DNA from: Apostichopus japonicus
Taxonomy: Eukaryota > Echinodermata > Holothuroidea > Aspidochirotida > Stichopodidae
Assembly (NCBI RefSeq): GCF_037975245.1
Contig: NC_092582.1
Coordinates: 17,696,577 to 17,760,576 of the forward strand
Reading direction: 5' to 3'
Length of the DNA stretch: 64,000 nt
Shown: positions 1 through 14,909 of the stretch, one piece after another
Numbering within the stretch: the stretch's first letter is position 1
Layout of the letters: every line of letters begins with the position of its first letter
Program-made: the position numbers and the translations under genes
The notes under the pieces: model-generated
What the model was told of the DNA's origin: nothing
Seen by the model: only the letters and a program-made list of their open reading frames with translations
Database searches by the model: none

Positions 1-2269
1 TGACAAAATACAGCAGGTTCCTTTTGAAAAACTGTCCATACAATAAGAACCCTACTTATAATGGACTGCAGTGGACTGGCATGAGATATACTGTGTGTTT
101 ATATAACTATTCTACGTACAGTGTAACTTGCCTTTAAGCAGTTTATACAAAGTAATTGTGGTCACAAAACTACACGACTAATTATTAAAAAACCAAGACC
201 GTAAGCCACAGAAGCTTTGTCATTTACCATAACTAAAGGCTGTCAACCTCTAAAAGCAATAAAATTGTCACCCTTTGTACCTATTTGTGTAGGTAACTCC
301 ATTTATGGGGGGATTCCCTTCCCCCCCCCCCCTTTTATTTTGTGGCCACCTACATAGATTTATATGCACTTCAGGCTTACCAGAGTTGTAATAAAAATGG
401 TGAAAAGTATGCACTTAAATTAATACCTCCCTTGGCTTTGCCATACATCTATATTAAAAGCTACATTACTTTTAAGACGTATTTTTACTTTTTGAAAAGA
501 CACACATCTGGAGAGTGAACGGACAAAAAGAAAGGATTATATGTCAGGAAGTAATTCCCCAAGGAAACCAACTTCAATATTTTTTCTTTTATCTTCTTAT
601 TGTCAACAGAATAGTTTGTGCTTGAGTCCTCTTCTTTTAAATCCAGTTTTTAATTAATTATTTCAGGGAGAGTATGCAACCGCTCCCTAATTAAGCCCTC
701 ACCTGCACAGGTTATAAATTGGACTAAAAGATTATCACCCTGAAATTTGTTTTCCAAAAGTACAGTTCTTTGCTAGAAGAGCTGATCCTTTGTATCATTA
801 CCAAACATAGAAGAGGGTGCTATATTAGTTATTTTACATGTCTCAGTATGGTCAAATATGTCAAAGATGACAATAAAAGTGATTGTTGAAATCTGAGCAT
901 AATTTTGAATTTCTAGCAGATTTGGGGACAAGGCTGATGACATGGCTGTTTATACAGTGTAAAAGGATGCTAGGTATGTGGGTTTGTTTGGTATATTCTT
1001 TGACTATTATAACACTGATATGAAGTTTGTTTAATCTGTGAACACACACAAGGAAATAGTAACAATGGGTATAGAGGGGCATTCCCTGGCATAAACAAAG
1101 CATAGGGGCAGAATATGTACACAAGTTACAAAATCTTTAAATAATATTTGTTCGTAGTGGGTTCACATGGTGAAATCAAACAACAGCACTCGACCAAATG
1201 AGGTATAACGTTTTCTTTACAGTACAACAACACTTTACTACACAGATCTGCATCAAAGTCTTGAAATAAGTTCCCATAATTTACTAAAAATACTGCAAAT
1301 GAGCATGTGTAAACAGTTGTTTGCCAATTCATTCATTCATTGCAAAGGGAGGGGCGGGGGAGAGGGGAGAAGAGGGATTTATGATGAAAACTAAACATCA
1401 TCATCATATATCTCCACAATACTAATCCACCAAATATTAGGTCTGGCATCATTTTCATAGTTCCCACATTTTGAATCAATTAGTGAAATTCCAGTCTTTT
1501 TTCACAATCTGACTAAAACATGTCTGTTACAGTTTACTAATGCAGCCTACACACTAATGAAGGCCTAATGTTACACTACCTACAGTAGGCCACACGATCG
1601 TAACACTTGCAAAATGTAACCTATGCTAACCGTTTTTTTTTTTAGTTCCGTACAGCGGGTAGGGGGGAGGGGTAGGAAGGCAATCAATGAACCTCAAACA
1701 TGAGCTGTAGCCATAACTCTTCACCACAGCTTGGTAATATACTTCTAACTTTATCTCACATCTCATTAAACACCAAGCTTCCTCACGAAAGCCATATATG
1801 AGAAAAAGTATTTAAATGAGGATTTTGCCTCCTCACTCTTCCCCAGACTAAAATTCAAGGACTTTCAAGGGCTAGTAAAGAGGTTTTTCCTTTTCCCTTA
1901 TTTTTCCCCCAAACCTGGCCTGTATTCCAGACCGCATGTGAACCATGAATCTAGAATACTTTCTAGCATCATCTACGCTACACAGTCCGGTCACTGAATT
2001 GACGTCCAACAGCCCACAGATTCCTTCTCATGCTTCAACCACTGCAAAGGTTTTCTTGATTACACCATCTCTCAGGAAACTGACATCGCATGAAGCAGCA
2101 GCAGCAGCCTGACTCTTATCCCACGGTACACACTATTGCTGATTCAATCAAGAATATTAGTTCAATTTAAGAATCCTGATTGAATTTTGTAACGGCTAGA
2201 TTAACCTGTAAGAGATGCTCCTGATAGAATCAATATGATTCTGCTCAAAGTCGGCCACTTGAAGCAGTC

Positions 2270-2294
2270 TGCCTCTCTCTCTCTCTCTCTCTCA
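2270..2294. repeat. (CT)n microsatellite
   Basis: An uninterrupted CT run. Confidence 0.85.
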
Positions 2295-5200
2295 CTCTCT
2301 GTCTTGGAGAAGAGGAGAAAGGCAATTATTGGAAGAAGTATTTTTAGCAGCTGAGATGTGACATTCATGAGATGACATAAGTGGCATCAAGATTTATTGA
2401 TAAGACTGAATCTCTGACTCTTTAAATGAGTAGTAATACTCAGCAACTCCATGGAGACTGTTCACAAATCAATTTCTATGTTTCGGTTTTTGTTTTGTTT
2501 TTTCATTGAATTTATTTTAATTTTGACATCCTTCAAAAATGAAAGAAATATTATACTTTGATAATTACCTATGTTTGGTTGCCAGTGAGCGTCATTCTGA
2601 CCATGAGATTGACTGTTCTGATATTTGTCAATATCCGCTAATAGATTAACCGATATCCAATATTTTAGATCCCAAGATTAGTCAGTACCTGTCACTGGAC
2701 AGTGGACAACAATAATTTTGTGTCCCACAATTAAATTTTCATTTGCAAACCTTTTTAGGTTTCTGCCTATATAAAATAATTTCTGTTTTGAAGTTTTTGA
2801 GAGGATCAACTAAAGAAAACAGAAAATCTTTCAGGGACCTTAATTTTCTTTCCACTAAAACTAACCAGGGTTTGGATATTTAAGAATGAGAGTGCTGTTC
2901 GTTGTGAAGAGACAGGTAAACGAGGGAGCGAAGTAAAGATGAAACTACTTCATTACATCAAATTCAAGATATTTGTGTAAAACCCTTTTTTTTCTCTTTT
3001 TTTTTGCTATTCTTGTTTCACCTCTCCTCCAACTTTTCTCCTTACTATGGAACCAGACAGCCTCTCCTGCCAAATAGTACAAGTCCCTCCCCCCTTAAAC
3101 CTCCCCCCCCCCCGTGGAACTAACACTAACCATCTGACAACAATGTTCACCTTCTATGACAATTCCATATTTATTCTGAAAACCTTAAATCAATGTCTAA
3201 CATATCACCTGACTTTGTTGTAAATGACAACTTTGGAGAAATCAGATCATTAATTACAGCTGAAAAAACAACAGTTCTTTGGCATTGATTTTGACTATTT
3301 TCTAGTTTGAGACATTTGATGACTTTAGAATTAACAGACATATTGTAACCTCCAAACCGCAATGCAGGATACTGTAGTACTGTGCACCCAGATGCTTGCT
3401 AGCTGTTATGATGATGGTTTCCTGTATGTGGCACAATTATTTCTTATTAAAGTGTGTACTATATATATATCCCACAACTCACTGCTTTGATTTTTAGTAA
3501 ATTTATGGTCAATTTTACCTCAATTTCTCTAGTAGTTTACCTTAACTTTTGAATGATTATTTTTTCTTCTTTTGTCCATCCCCCTTTAATTTTCTATCCT
3601 ACAAAAGGAAACAAATTGTTCCATTCTCAACCCCCTCCCCCTCCCTGACATTTTTGCCAAATTGAAAAATTAGCACTGAATAACTCCAAATGATTGATAT
3701 CGATAAAAGAATATCTCTATCAACTAATAATTGCAGCATATTAATCATTATCAACATTTTTTCAGTGCCATTGCCTCTATAAAAGCCTTGATTACCTTCT
3801 GTGTGTTTATTGCACAGAGGACACTGTTCAAGAAATATTGGTCTCAGCCTCACCCCAGTGCCCCCCCCCCCCAATAAAAACTTCAAAATAGCCTCTGCCT
3901 CCCCAGTCCTGCTTCTTACTTAACACATTTATTGGTAAATCTATGAACCATGTTTACATATATAGAGCACACTATTATTTCAAAATGCTTTTTTTTTTTC
4001 TTTTCTCTTTTGGTGCTTGGAATGAAATCTGTCCCTTTAAACAAGAGGTATGGCCACAATTTAAACAGGCGCATACTTTCAGTAACCTGTGTAAATGTTA
4101 AAAGTACAGGATTATCTGTCACATAGTAATCACACACAACAAATGCTCCAAGGTCAATTGAGCACATACACTGTAACTCACATCCCACAAGGCCACTAAA
4201 GGTATGACAGTTATCACAAAATTTATTAGAATACCTGTGTCCTCTAACTAATATGTGGATATATATGCTACAGTAGTACCCAGTTAAAAGCTGTGAGACT
4301 TTACATTAACCAGTTTTGTTCCCTACAGTCTTAAAAGTAGGTAGGCACCTAGGGCATCTTACCTACAGTATTTACACGGGCAGCTACCAAATATTCTCAC
4401 AAAATGGTTTAAAACAGAAATACTAGATCTATCTCCATTCCACTCCCCACCACCCCTTCCCCTCTCCCCTGCTTTCCACCACTAACAACCACATCACAAA
4501 AGTGTAAATACCAGAAAAATTAGGCTTTTAAAGAACCATCACCACAAACTACAGTTAAGTACCTACTCACTGTACACTCTCTTCTACTCCATGGAATAAC
4601 AAAATAAACAAAAAATAATTTCGCTATCATTAAGTAAGAAGATATTCCATGTTTTACTCCTGAATGTAAAATTTTTCTAAAAAATAAATTCTTAGAAAAA
4701 AGACGAAAGGAGTACAAATGTTTGTCAACTTTGTATTAATCGTTTCATCTCTGTTCCTTTTTCTAAGTATTTACTTTTGGTAAAACTTTTATAAAATATA
4801 GATACAAATACCGATACTGAATGTGTCACATGTGGTATGACAGATATATTTCAAATCAATAAAGATACACCAGCAAAATTCACGACCAGTTCCGTCCTTT
4901 TCGAGACTCATCAGTCGAAGGTAGGGACCGCACTCCGGACCTTCCTGCCACAGACCTACGTACAGACTTACATATATACTGTACATATATACATGTATTT
5001 ATTTCAAACAGGTCTGCTTGATAGGAGGGACTGTTGCATCACATTGCATCGGCATTATGTATTCAGTCTTCCAAACATATCAAATCCCCCCATACACACA
5101 AACCTACAAAATGGCCATGCGATTGGAATGCTCAAGGTGACCTTGCTAAATTACCAGTTTGTGAATCACTCAACTGAATACCCTCTGCCTTTTGTATTAC

Positions 5201-6206
5201 TCTAATAGAGATTAAACACTTCCAAGAAGTCCCAAAGAAGTGCTTCACACTGTGTACGTCTAAGGTACCAATGGGTTCTATTTCCTTGTCTCTCTAAGCA
5301 TACTGTATATATTACGTATCACGGAAAAGTCGCCGTCCAAGAGTACAAAGCTAAATCGCAGGGATTTCCTTGAGCTCACCGTAGGGTACTGGCGCAGCAC
5401 ATTAGTCCATATCCCTTGAGCAGTGTCGGACGGTTGGTTTCGTAGGGAGGAAAACAACCGTCACATTGAGAATTTAACTCACCTGGTGACATAAATCCAC
5501 TGTGGCATCGAGTGCTCTCTACTGGTATTAGTGGGGTATTTATTAATACCTACGATGACATGAATCGATTTCAGGTGTTTGATTGATTCCTGATATATTG
5601 TTTGCCGAAGATACCTAGAGACGTTACCGCAATATTTAATGAAATGATCACGAACTCGAAACAAGGCATTTGGTTAATTATTTCAGTTAATTATATTAGT
5701 AATTAAACAATGAATCATACCAGGGAAAATATGATGATGATGATGATGATGATTACGATTATGTGGTAATATCATTTGCACCGGTCATGATGTTTGTAAA
5801 ACTGAAGTATTTTTTCTTCAATTAACCTATGCCAGGCTAATTGGGGGGAAAATGGATGGTCAGAAATAAGAAACTGATGTGCACAAACGAGTCTTAATGA
5901 CACTGATATTATAAAACTTACTGGTTTATATATTTACGAGTGACCCACTTACCTGCATCGAAAAACTTGTAAAAAGGACGAAACATGTATATAAGGGAGA
6001 GAACCCCCTAACCGCGAACCAGCGGAGGGGGGAACAAGGCTACGAGGTACACCCCAAGTCATGAGACTCAGGGAGCGCACGTAGCAACAACTGGAGGAAA
6101 CATGAAAATATACAACAATATATGAAATCAAGGATACTCCCGTCTTAACATGAAAAACAACGAAACGAGCCGACTATCTCGACTAGTTAGGAGATATCGG
6201 AACGTG

Positions 6207-6528
6207 GCTACAACTACGCTACAAAAGTGAAAACCCACACTGAAAGCGTAAAAATTAACGAAGTACATGAAAGCAAAACATCTTATGCTAAGTAAGAAAA
6301 GCTGAAACACATGTACATACGGAAAAACATGCCTATCCGCGTAAACAAGGCGGTATAGGCAACGCTACAAATTACGCTACAAGGGGAAAACCCACACAAA
6401 AGCGTAAGAAGTAACGAAGGTACATGAAACAAGCAAAACATATTATCTTTTAAAGTAAGAAAAGCTGAAACATGTACATACGAAAATATACGCCTATCCG
6501 CGTAAACACGGCGGTATAGGCAACGAAC
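6207..6528. repeat. ~161-bp tandem duplication, CpG-containing
   Basis: TACGCTACAA, AACCCACAC, GCGTAA, TAACGAAG, AGTAAGAAAAGCTGAAAC and CCTATCCGCGTAAACA recur with a period of about 161 bp. Confidence 0.8.
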
Positions 6529-6824
6529 GAAGTAGTCTCGCAGAGCTACTACCTGTTACCCTAAAAACGTTACGTAAGAAAAAACGAACGCATGGGCGAG
6601 AGTGTACACTAAAAACAGCCCCCAAAAACACCCTTCCCTACAAGAAAAGGATACTTATCAGGCTGGAAAAGATCCTTGGAAGTGCAGAAGTCCTGATAGG
6701 AAACTTCTAGAGTATAAATCCAAGGTAATCCGGGCGAATTTCGCGAAAATTTTTCTAACTCCGAAAAACACATTGAGACACTTTGTGGGTAGAAAAATGA
6801 AGGAAGGCCATTTGGGCCAGTGAG

Positions 6825-6925
6825 GGTGTACAGTGTTAAAAGATTACCAGGGCATTCTAGACACGGTAGAATGCGGTGCATAGGTTGTGGGGAGACAGGT
6901 AAGTGGGGAACGAAGTAAATTTTAG
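6825..6925 (+). repeat. GAGACAGGTAAG dispersed repeat, copy
   Basis: This is one of the two best copies. It contains ACAGTGTTAAAAGATTACCA, CATTCTAGACACGGTAGAA, a GTTGTGG block and GGAGACAGGTAAGTGGGGAA. It is about 100 bp and aligns over its whole length with 12960-13060. Confidence 0.75.
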
Positions 6926-9900
6926 CTACCTTTAGAAGGTACATTGTGCATGCACTATGGAGTCAGGTCACTGTGACAGGAATTTACTCCAAAAATGAGG
7001 AGGGGGGGGTGGTGGCTTTTGGTTATATACATCCATGAAATATCCCATATTGCGTCCACCCTACTCGTTAGACATATATATGACAGTAAAGATTGTCCGG
7101 TTACATTAATTGAAACAGGACATGATAGTATATTATTATGTATATATACTCTAATAGTACATTCTAAGGTACAAAACACTCGGTTGCCATAATAAAGAAA
7201 CATTCCTTAACGCTAATTCTGACAATGTCAAAGGTCTTTTGAATTGTTTACACAGCACCTGCACTGGAATAATGTAAATAGAAACCCTTTCAAATCTACA
7301 AACAGAGCTGATAAAATTTACAAACACATTATTGTTTAAAGAATATTGTTTTTCAGGATATGAGTGAGACTTGTAGTTTTATTTCCTGTCCAACATTTTT
7401 TTTTTTTTCCCATGATCTCATGTAAAGTCAGATTTATGTAACCTTGTAAACACACACACACTGACTGATTGCACTGGCATTTTAACGTTTTGAGCTATTG
7501 TCATGGAATTTGTGACTCATGGACCAATTTTATTTATTTCAAGAATTTCCAGTTTTGATCCTTCTTCAAATTCCGACGGTTAACACAATAGATTTAATTT
7601 CAAAGCGAACAAGTATTTGTAATACTGTCAGCTACATTAATGTAAATGAAACCCAAAGAATAAGTTCATTCCGTATCAAAATGGCTATCAAAAATGTTGA
7701 AAATGTTGTTTTTTGCAAAGATGTATATATAGCACCTTTTGTTTTAAAACATATAAACGATAGAATTTTATGAGTGGCAAACTATGAGCGGCATACAAGC
7801 CTTAGGCTTCAAAATTGCTACACCAAATTTATATTTTCTGAAAACCACCTTGAAAGTTTTAAATGAGCATTTTTGACTTGGATTTGATCAATGATTGCTA
7901 TCTTATTAATTTATACTACCATGTACAGAATGAAATCTTCGGCTATCATTCGGAGTGTACTTTCAAGACAATTTCAGAATCTGTCCAAAAATACGACTGA
8001 GCGAGGTTCAAGGGCTAGCCTCTCCCATCTCAACAGAGATTGATCAACCTTGACAGCTAATAAGGTAGAAGGTAGTATCTCGTAATTGACTACTTGAATA
8101 TCATCACATTTTGGGGATTTGTATTTAATGTGCTTTTTCTACATATGCCTGTTATCTTTATTGCCTTTAAGTGTATTTTTAGTTTTGCTTAAATTGTGTA
8201 AGGTTATCTTGAGTTAAAGTACTATCTTTGAAGAGTATATTTTTCCAGAGGTTACATTACATTTTTTGTTGGTATTCTGTACATTCTCCAGAAAGAAACA
8301 GTAAACCTCTGAATGACCCCCCCCCCCGTGTGTCGCTGTTCGTTGTCCGTGGTAGTTTTGTCCGGCAACGATTGTCAAGTTTGAATGTTGTTATTATTAA
8401 GGCTGTAATTGTCGTCCATTTTACTTTCTGATTTTATAGTGTGTTTCATTTGACCAAATTGTTATTTGTTATGTTTATTCCTTTTGTGGTATTTATAAGG
8501 GAAAATCATATTCTGTAATATGTTATGATTTCATGTTTTGCCAAAATGTTTGTATATTAATGTTAGTTTTGATCTTTTTTTTTGCTCTTTATAATTTTCA
8601 TGGTGGTTCAGTCACTCCACGTGTATGAAATAAAAGGGTAAGAAACCTGTGCCCGCGTGTTTAGCTTGGTCGTTGATCGTCTTCTCGTTGACGGCGAAAA
8701 AATCTTGTACGGAACTGAGCAAAAATGTCAGCACTTTTCTACACAAGAACTATATTATATTCTAAGTGGAAAAACTTCAGAAACTTCAAAATTGCTACCC
8801 AAATTCAAAAGACTAAATTAATACCCGGAACTCTCTGGAAACGGTTTTTTTTTTTTTTATGCTGATTTTCAAAAAGTTATCGGATGCTACTTTACACGAA
8901 AATTTATTTCTATAACGAAGATTTTCATTTTTTTTTCATTAGAAAAAGTTTCATATTATATAGTGAAATAGAAAATGATCGGGAAATTACTAAACTTGAA
9001 AAGACAAACTGGAGATACCGAAAAAGATTTCCTAATCTTGCAATTTCCACTTTCATATTCGAAATGAAAATTGACTAGTCAAACTAAATCAACTACGTCA
9101 GTACATGTTGCTATAGGATTTTAATGTCACATTTCAAGGCGAAATCAAGCCACAATGCCACAACGTTGTTCATGACTTCGAAAATGAAAGTGAGCTTTGA
9201 TGACAAACATGTTTATGACTGTACGCTATTTATAGAACGACCATTAACTATCACAACCTAGGCGGCTTTAATTAGTACATACAGACCCATCTAAAAACAT
9301 ACTTTCGGAACCTTAGTAAGTGTCACCCTGTTGCCAAACATCCCAAACATTTCCTTAAAGACTGCTTAGGAAGCAAACTGATAACATATAAAATGAATCA
9401 TTTCTACATTTACTCCTTGCATTAAAATAAACATGACAGTTATAAGATTGTTGCTGTAGTTACAAACAACAAATGCGCACGGAGAAAATTGCAGAGGGGT
9501 AGCATTTTACTACTCGGTAACTCTGTTCTCAGGAGTGAAAAAGTATAAAGTTGTTCTCCAAATGTTAGACACTTAGGCTGTTTTTGACCTGAAGAGTTTT
9601 GAAACCATTGGGAAACCCCCCATTAACTTCCTGGTTTTGGTATTTACAAACCTGTCTTCTATACCTATGCACTCCTATCTACCTTACCAATAACAACTGT
9701 TCACATTCTTACCCTTTGGCCCCCAATGAACTCCTTTAACAAAGAGATCTCTACAGCTTAAATTAATCTCTAGATTAATTAACCAAGGGGAAGGGGGGAG
9801 ATTTGTAGTGCTTTACAGTAACGTATGTAAAGAAACAGCTGTGGGCAGTGAAATCACTGCTTTTACAGTGCAGAAATTCCAAAACAGTGTTTTTGGATAT

Positions 9901-11055
9901 ATTTACAAGCAATAAGCTTACCTATCTCCTCACAAAATCAGCATTTTAAGTGTCATTGCCCGGTATTGACAGGTCGCTAAAGGATGTACGGTGCTAAAAA
10001 TTGTACCAATTCACTCTAATCACAGTATTCCTGTAGCAAGAGTGCTTATATTAGTTTTTCGACGGGAGACAGGTACAGGGGCACAACCGTGTATACTTCG
10101 GGGGGGGAGCCTTATCTCTCTCCCCAGATATATAAGCCCCCCTGGATGGATAAAAATCCAGTGAGGGGGAAGACATATACCCTCCCCCTCTCCTCCCCCA
10201 CTGACAGTACTTTTGACAGCTAACCAAACTGCCTACATCCATTTACCCCACGTAACGTATATTTAGAAAGCTAAATGGAGTCTCCAAGCCCTGGATATAT
10301 ATATACAGCGTGTCATGACCATGAGGGAAGACCCCATTCACAGTCAGAATAGCTCAGAGCTGAGCTGCTCCATAAACAAGAATGGAACTCTGCACCTGTT
10401 CAACCAATCAGGAATTATTCATTTGTTTATTATGGTTAATCTTAGCACTACCCACAACCTCACAGTAAAGTAAATAATTTTAACTTGGAGCTTTAAATCA
10501 TTCAACAGTGATAAATCACTCATTTATCCCTGTGTTCTGAAGCCAAGCTATCTATGAATATCTGTAATATTTGTTTCCCATAACTGTAAAAAGTTCTCAA
10601 AGCATCTCTGTCTACAACAGCTGGATTAAACAGTAACAATTAGTCAGCAGATACCCCACATACCTTTTCTCCCTGTGGGAAGAGGCCAAGGTGTACCAAT
10701 CGACAACCACCACTAATACCACTAGCAACACTAATGTTATAAAGTAAGTTTAGAGCTATTTAGAATGGTAGCATCTGGCTCATACTGTAAGGGGTTATAA
10801 ATAATAATAATCATAACAATAATAATAATAATACATTTTTATGGGAGAGAGAAGAACATTTTGATTAAATTTGCATAATTTTCATAATTTTTTCTCTCTT
10901 TGCTCCCACAGACTACAGTTTTTCCTTTCCATTCTACCAACCATTAATTCAGGGAGGTTTTTCTAGAAGTAAGACAAAAAGGATATTGCTAAATTTGGCA
11001 TTTCCGAAGAATAATATAAAATCATAAGGCTATAGCTTTACCAAATAATCGACCA

Positions 11056-11412
11056 AAAAATAAAAGTTTCCAATTTCAATTTCGATGCTCGTTTTGGATT
11101 CATCAAGCTCACAAGAGTGTTTACTTAAAGTTAATAGTGGCATCCTATGGACTTCAAGCCCTCTAAATATTTTAATTTTTGTCATAAAAATGGTCTGTTT
11201 TTTTCAACATGGGGAAGGATTATGGGATTATTATTGACTGGCAGGTAGGTAATCAGAAGGGCGCCACCGATCCCATGCATGAATTTGAACCGAAAAAAAT
11301 AAAAGTTTTCCAATTTCAATTTCAATGCTCGTTTTGGATTCCCCAAGCTCATAAGAGTATTTCTTGAAGTTAAAAGTGGCATCATATGGAACTTTAGTCC
11401 CTCTCAATATTA
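11056..11412. repeat. Near-tandem duplication, ~115-bp copies 240 bp apart
   Basis: AATTTCAATTTCGATGCTCG plus following sequence at 11056-11172 recurs diverged at 11296-11412. Confidence 0.8.
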
Positions 11413-11829
11413 AACTGATATTTGAAATTTTGTAAATTATGGTCTATGACAATTACAGCAATGAGCTTTCCCCCGCCAAAATGTTAACGAAAGGAGAGCT
11501 TTTCATGCCAGATTTGCACAAAACTGTCAATAATTGTTACAATATAACATAGAAATGACCATAAACAAAATCTGACAGGATGCTGGGGAGCAGTTCTCCC
11601 CTGGACTTCGACATCTGAAGTGTGCAGTAAAATATGGAAGAAAGTAGTGACAAACCGCCTAGATACCAACAGCTCTTTAGAGCACACATGGAGACCTGCT
11701 CTGGGTGATAGAATGAGGCGGTAGGGAACCAGCTATCATAGGACATCCTTATCCTTCATTCACATTTGAGGGCGCAAGAAGGATCTCCCTCTTGTGGAGG
11801 GTTCTGATGCTACTTGCGATTTAGAAAAA

Positions 11830-11915
11830 GTTACCGGGTCAACTCTAGACGAGATGGAGCAAAGAGAACAGATGTTAAGAGGAGACAGGTAAGCGAGGAC
11901 CAGAAGTAAATTTAC
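11830..11915 (+). repeat. GAGACAGGTAAG dispersed repeat, diverged copy
   Basis: It shares AAAGTTACC, TCTAGACGAGATGG and the end GGAGACAGGTAAGCGAGGA followed by GAAGTAAATTTA, with indels relative to the copies at 6825 and 12960. Confidence 0.6.
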
Positions 11916-12417
11916 TTCTTTTCCATGAACGATGAAAGCAGCAGATCTTTGATCATCAGTCGCCATGGGAACCAGCAACGTGATATTCACGTGAGGATGA
12001 CACACCGCAGCACTTGTCTTAAACGAATTGTTTATACTATTACTGTGGCACACATTATTACTAACCCCTTACTGTATGTCTAAACAAAGGTGGCATGAAA
12101 CCTATAAAACTGCCAATAGTGAAATTGCCTCTTAGCTTCCCCATCTGTTATTGTTCTGTACTGTTCATTATACTGGTAGTAACAATAGAGAATGCTGCTT
12201 CCAAGTGACACAATAGATTGAGCAGCAAAAAAAAGATAAAATGCATCACTTCATAAACTTCACACACTTGACTTTACGACCTAAAAAAGCTCCAGAAGAC
12301 ACTGCTAATGTATATATATCAAGAATTTGATCATAAATTGCAATTTAGCTGATCTGGAAACAAGAGACGAGCAAAACTTGCTCTGTTCTTAATTGAAATG
12401 CCTCAGTCAGTAAGTAC

Positions 12418-12484
12418 TTGCACTGAATGCTGCCGATTCCAAGATGCTCAGCCTCCGTATTTGGACGTCTCTGTTATCTTCCAT
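12418..12484 (-). CDS. Candidate first coding exon, unidentified gene
   Basis: An ATG in a strong context (gttgccATGG) opens 22 codons reading MEDNRDVQIRRLSILESAAF, then SA, ending in phase 1 at a moderate donor (GCAA|gtactt). An in-frame TAA at 12512-12514 sits upstream. The 250 bp upstream (to about 12680) is richer in C, G and CpG than the surroundings, as a promoter would be. I do not recognise the peptide and no second exon was found. It could be a chance ORF or the start of an unrelated gene. Confidence 0.22.
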
Positions 12485-12959
12485 GGCAACGTAAAAGATC
12501 TCTTCAAAGTCTTATGTAAACAACCGCCGCTCAAAGAACGCTGGGTCATCGCTAAGTGAAGTTGTTCACAAACCAGACACTGTGCAAATGTGAACCCACG
12601 ATTGCGAGAAAACAGAGTCGCTGGGTTTTCAGCTCTTACTTTCCTGTTCAAAGAGCACACGTAGGTGAAACGTAGGCCTGTACGTCATGATTTGGAGTTT
12701 GACGAAAATTGTCACGAGCACGGGTTTCCCGGTGGCAGATTATAGGAAGGAAGAACAAGCGTGGATATGGCCCAGCAGTGTGTAGAAAGGGGGTACAGAC
12801 ATTACCAAATTTTGGTTAGCTATGTAGACCAAAGCGCATGTATAGTGCAAAGTACGTACTAAAGATCAGAAAGGCGAGAGATGAACAAAGTTAAAACACA
12901 AGAATGAGAAATGAATGAGAATGAAGGGCATAGACCAGGGGGGGGGGGTCCGGTCATGG

Positions 12960-13060
12960 AGGGCGCACAGTGTTAAAAGGTTACCAGTTCATTCTAGGCA
13001 TGGTAGAAGGGGGTGCTAAGGTTGTGAGGAGACAGGTAAGCGAGGAACAAAGTAAATATG
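12960..13060 (+). repeat. GAGACAGGTAAG dispersed repeat, copy
   Basis: The second full copy: CACAGTGTTAAAAGGTTACC, CATTCTAGGCATGGTAGAA, GTTGTGAGGAGACAGGTAAG, then CGAGGAACAAAGTAAAT. Confidence 0.75.
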
Positions 13061-13399
13061 GAGAATTAAATACGACTGTAATTAAAACAAGTGTTCACTT
13101 CCAGGTACCAATCTTCGTTCTATGTATGTATTTTCCCCATCTACTTTACAGTACCTTAAAATTGGAAGGATGACTTTGGGAACTGACCTACTGTACACTA
13201 CAGTGACCGTTCAGTTTTTATACTGATCAAAGGAAATAAAGCTAATTTAAGAAATTTGAATCTGTTAAAAAATAAAAGAGCTAACATTTAATGGAATTTG
13301 TTTGTTCCGTACTCAAAACCAGGACTTTTACGTCTCATACACAGACCATTAGGTCAGTTCCTCAGATGCAACACAAATCTCAATTGGAATTATATGATG

Positions 13400-13457
13400 C
13401 GGGGAGGGGGAGGGGGGAGGGGGGAGGGGAGGGGGAGGGGCGGGGAGGGGGAGGGGG
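13400..13457 (+). repeat. G-rich tract with strong G-quadruplex potential
   Basis: More than eight runs of four or more G separated by single A or C. A C-rich tract of about 20 lies 150 bp further on (13609-13625). Confidence 0.85.
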
Positions 13458-14909
13458 TCTTATAAGGGCCTCAAATGACATATAATAACAAGGCAATACC
13501 AATTTGAAGCCTTGAAAGAGTATTCCATATATTTACCATATGTTTAAATGGTGAATATCATGAAAACTGGAACAGCTACAGAAAAATACCTAGTATTCTT
13601 TTCTCTTCCCCCCCCCCCCCCCCCCTTATCATACATTTGTGAAGACTAAACTTCTTGTCCAAGTCATCTTTGAACATTCCTATAAACTTTTCTCACCTTC
13701 TTCATAAGTTATCAGAAAACTCCCTGGTTTCTGGTATTTAATGGCAAAAAACACTTACTTGCCCCTTCTACCTTACCAACTATAAACATATTTGCCAATT
13801 ATTTAACCATATTTGCATTGTCACGTAAAGGGACATTTCAGTGATCCAAACGTGTGTCAAGGTTACGAGAAAGATGTATTCCACAATCTCTTTTGGTTGC
13901 TATAACTAACACTTTATTGGCAAAACAAATCATAACATTATACCGTTCTATGAATTGGATAAAATTTTATATCTTTTAAATTAATATGTAGCGTGACATA
14001 CAGGATGAACAAAACCCTTTTCATTTCTTCCACTCAAAGCCTCAATGCTAAAAACACACAGAAAGTATAAGTGCAGCAATCATTTATATCACTGATGTAT
14101 AGCCTAAACATTTAAGTACAATGTTGAAATGACATTAATAAAAAAAATGTGAAGTGATTGTGGTACAGTGACAACACGATCGATAAAAAAAACCTGTGAC
14201 GTACAAGATATGTGCATACTTAGGGATATATCATTTTTTTTCCACTTAAACAAATCGACTATGAAAATTTAACATTATTATTTCTGGATGATGACTTTAT
14301 AAAGAACTTGTCTTTTCAATAAAAACATGAATTTGGATCTATTCCTAGAATGCCAATGTTTGTTGTGTGCAATAATTTCATAATTTGGGGATGGGGAAAG
14401 GGAAAGCGGCTCCAGTTGGGGAACTGGTGCACAAGTTAACGACCATTATGCACAAAAAAAAAATCTGCATAAATATACGTACATTTAAACATCCATGTAC
14501 ATTAATGACTCTTAGAGCCTCTCTTTGAGGAACAAATAGGTAGATGCATGTTTCAAGGTAAAAGATCCTTCTGGAAAGACTCCCACAGTGCGACCTTTAC
14601 TTGCTGATATTCTGACATACAGTACTAGTACTCTACTTAAAACATCATGGTTGAAACAATGTCATATAAAGCCCATAGCTTCCCTCTGGAAAGCATGATA
14701 AACTGTTCAAATATATATTCTCTATCTATTAAACACTGGTACAAAATCATCAAATAACACTGAAACTAATTAATCCTTTACAAAATGTTCCGGTTCGAAG
14801 CTTAGTAAAATGAGATGGAAAAACTTTCCCAATTATCATCTGAACTACTGTACATAGCTACTGTACTGTACGTCTACTATGGTGCAGAGTTAGCATTACA
14901 GCATTACAG

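Larger units (their letters stand above)
1..12417. other. Gene-poor DNA, no supported gene
   Basis: AT-rich sequence with scattered poly-C tracts, a CT microsatellite and the duplications listed separately. No ORF shows a recognisable domain. Some of it may be intron 1 of the Vav gene, but no Vav exon was seen on the minus strand. Confidence 0.6.

Noticed and set aside
4837-5205. 122-aa plus-strand ORF
   Set aside because: Mostly simple-sequence and dispersed-repeat DNA (TATATACA runs). No domain.
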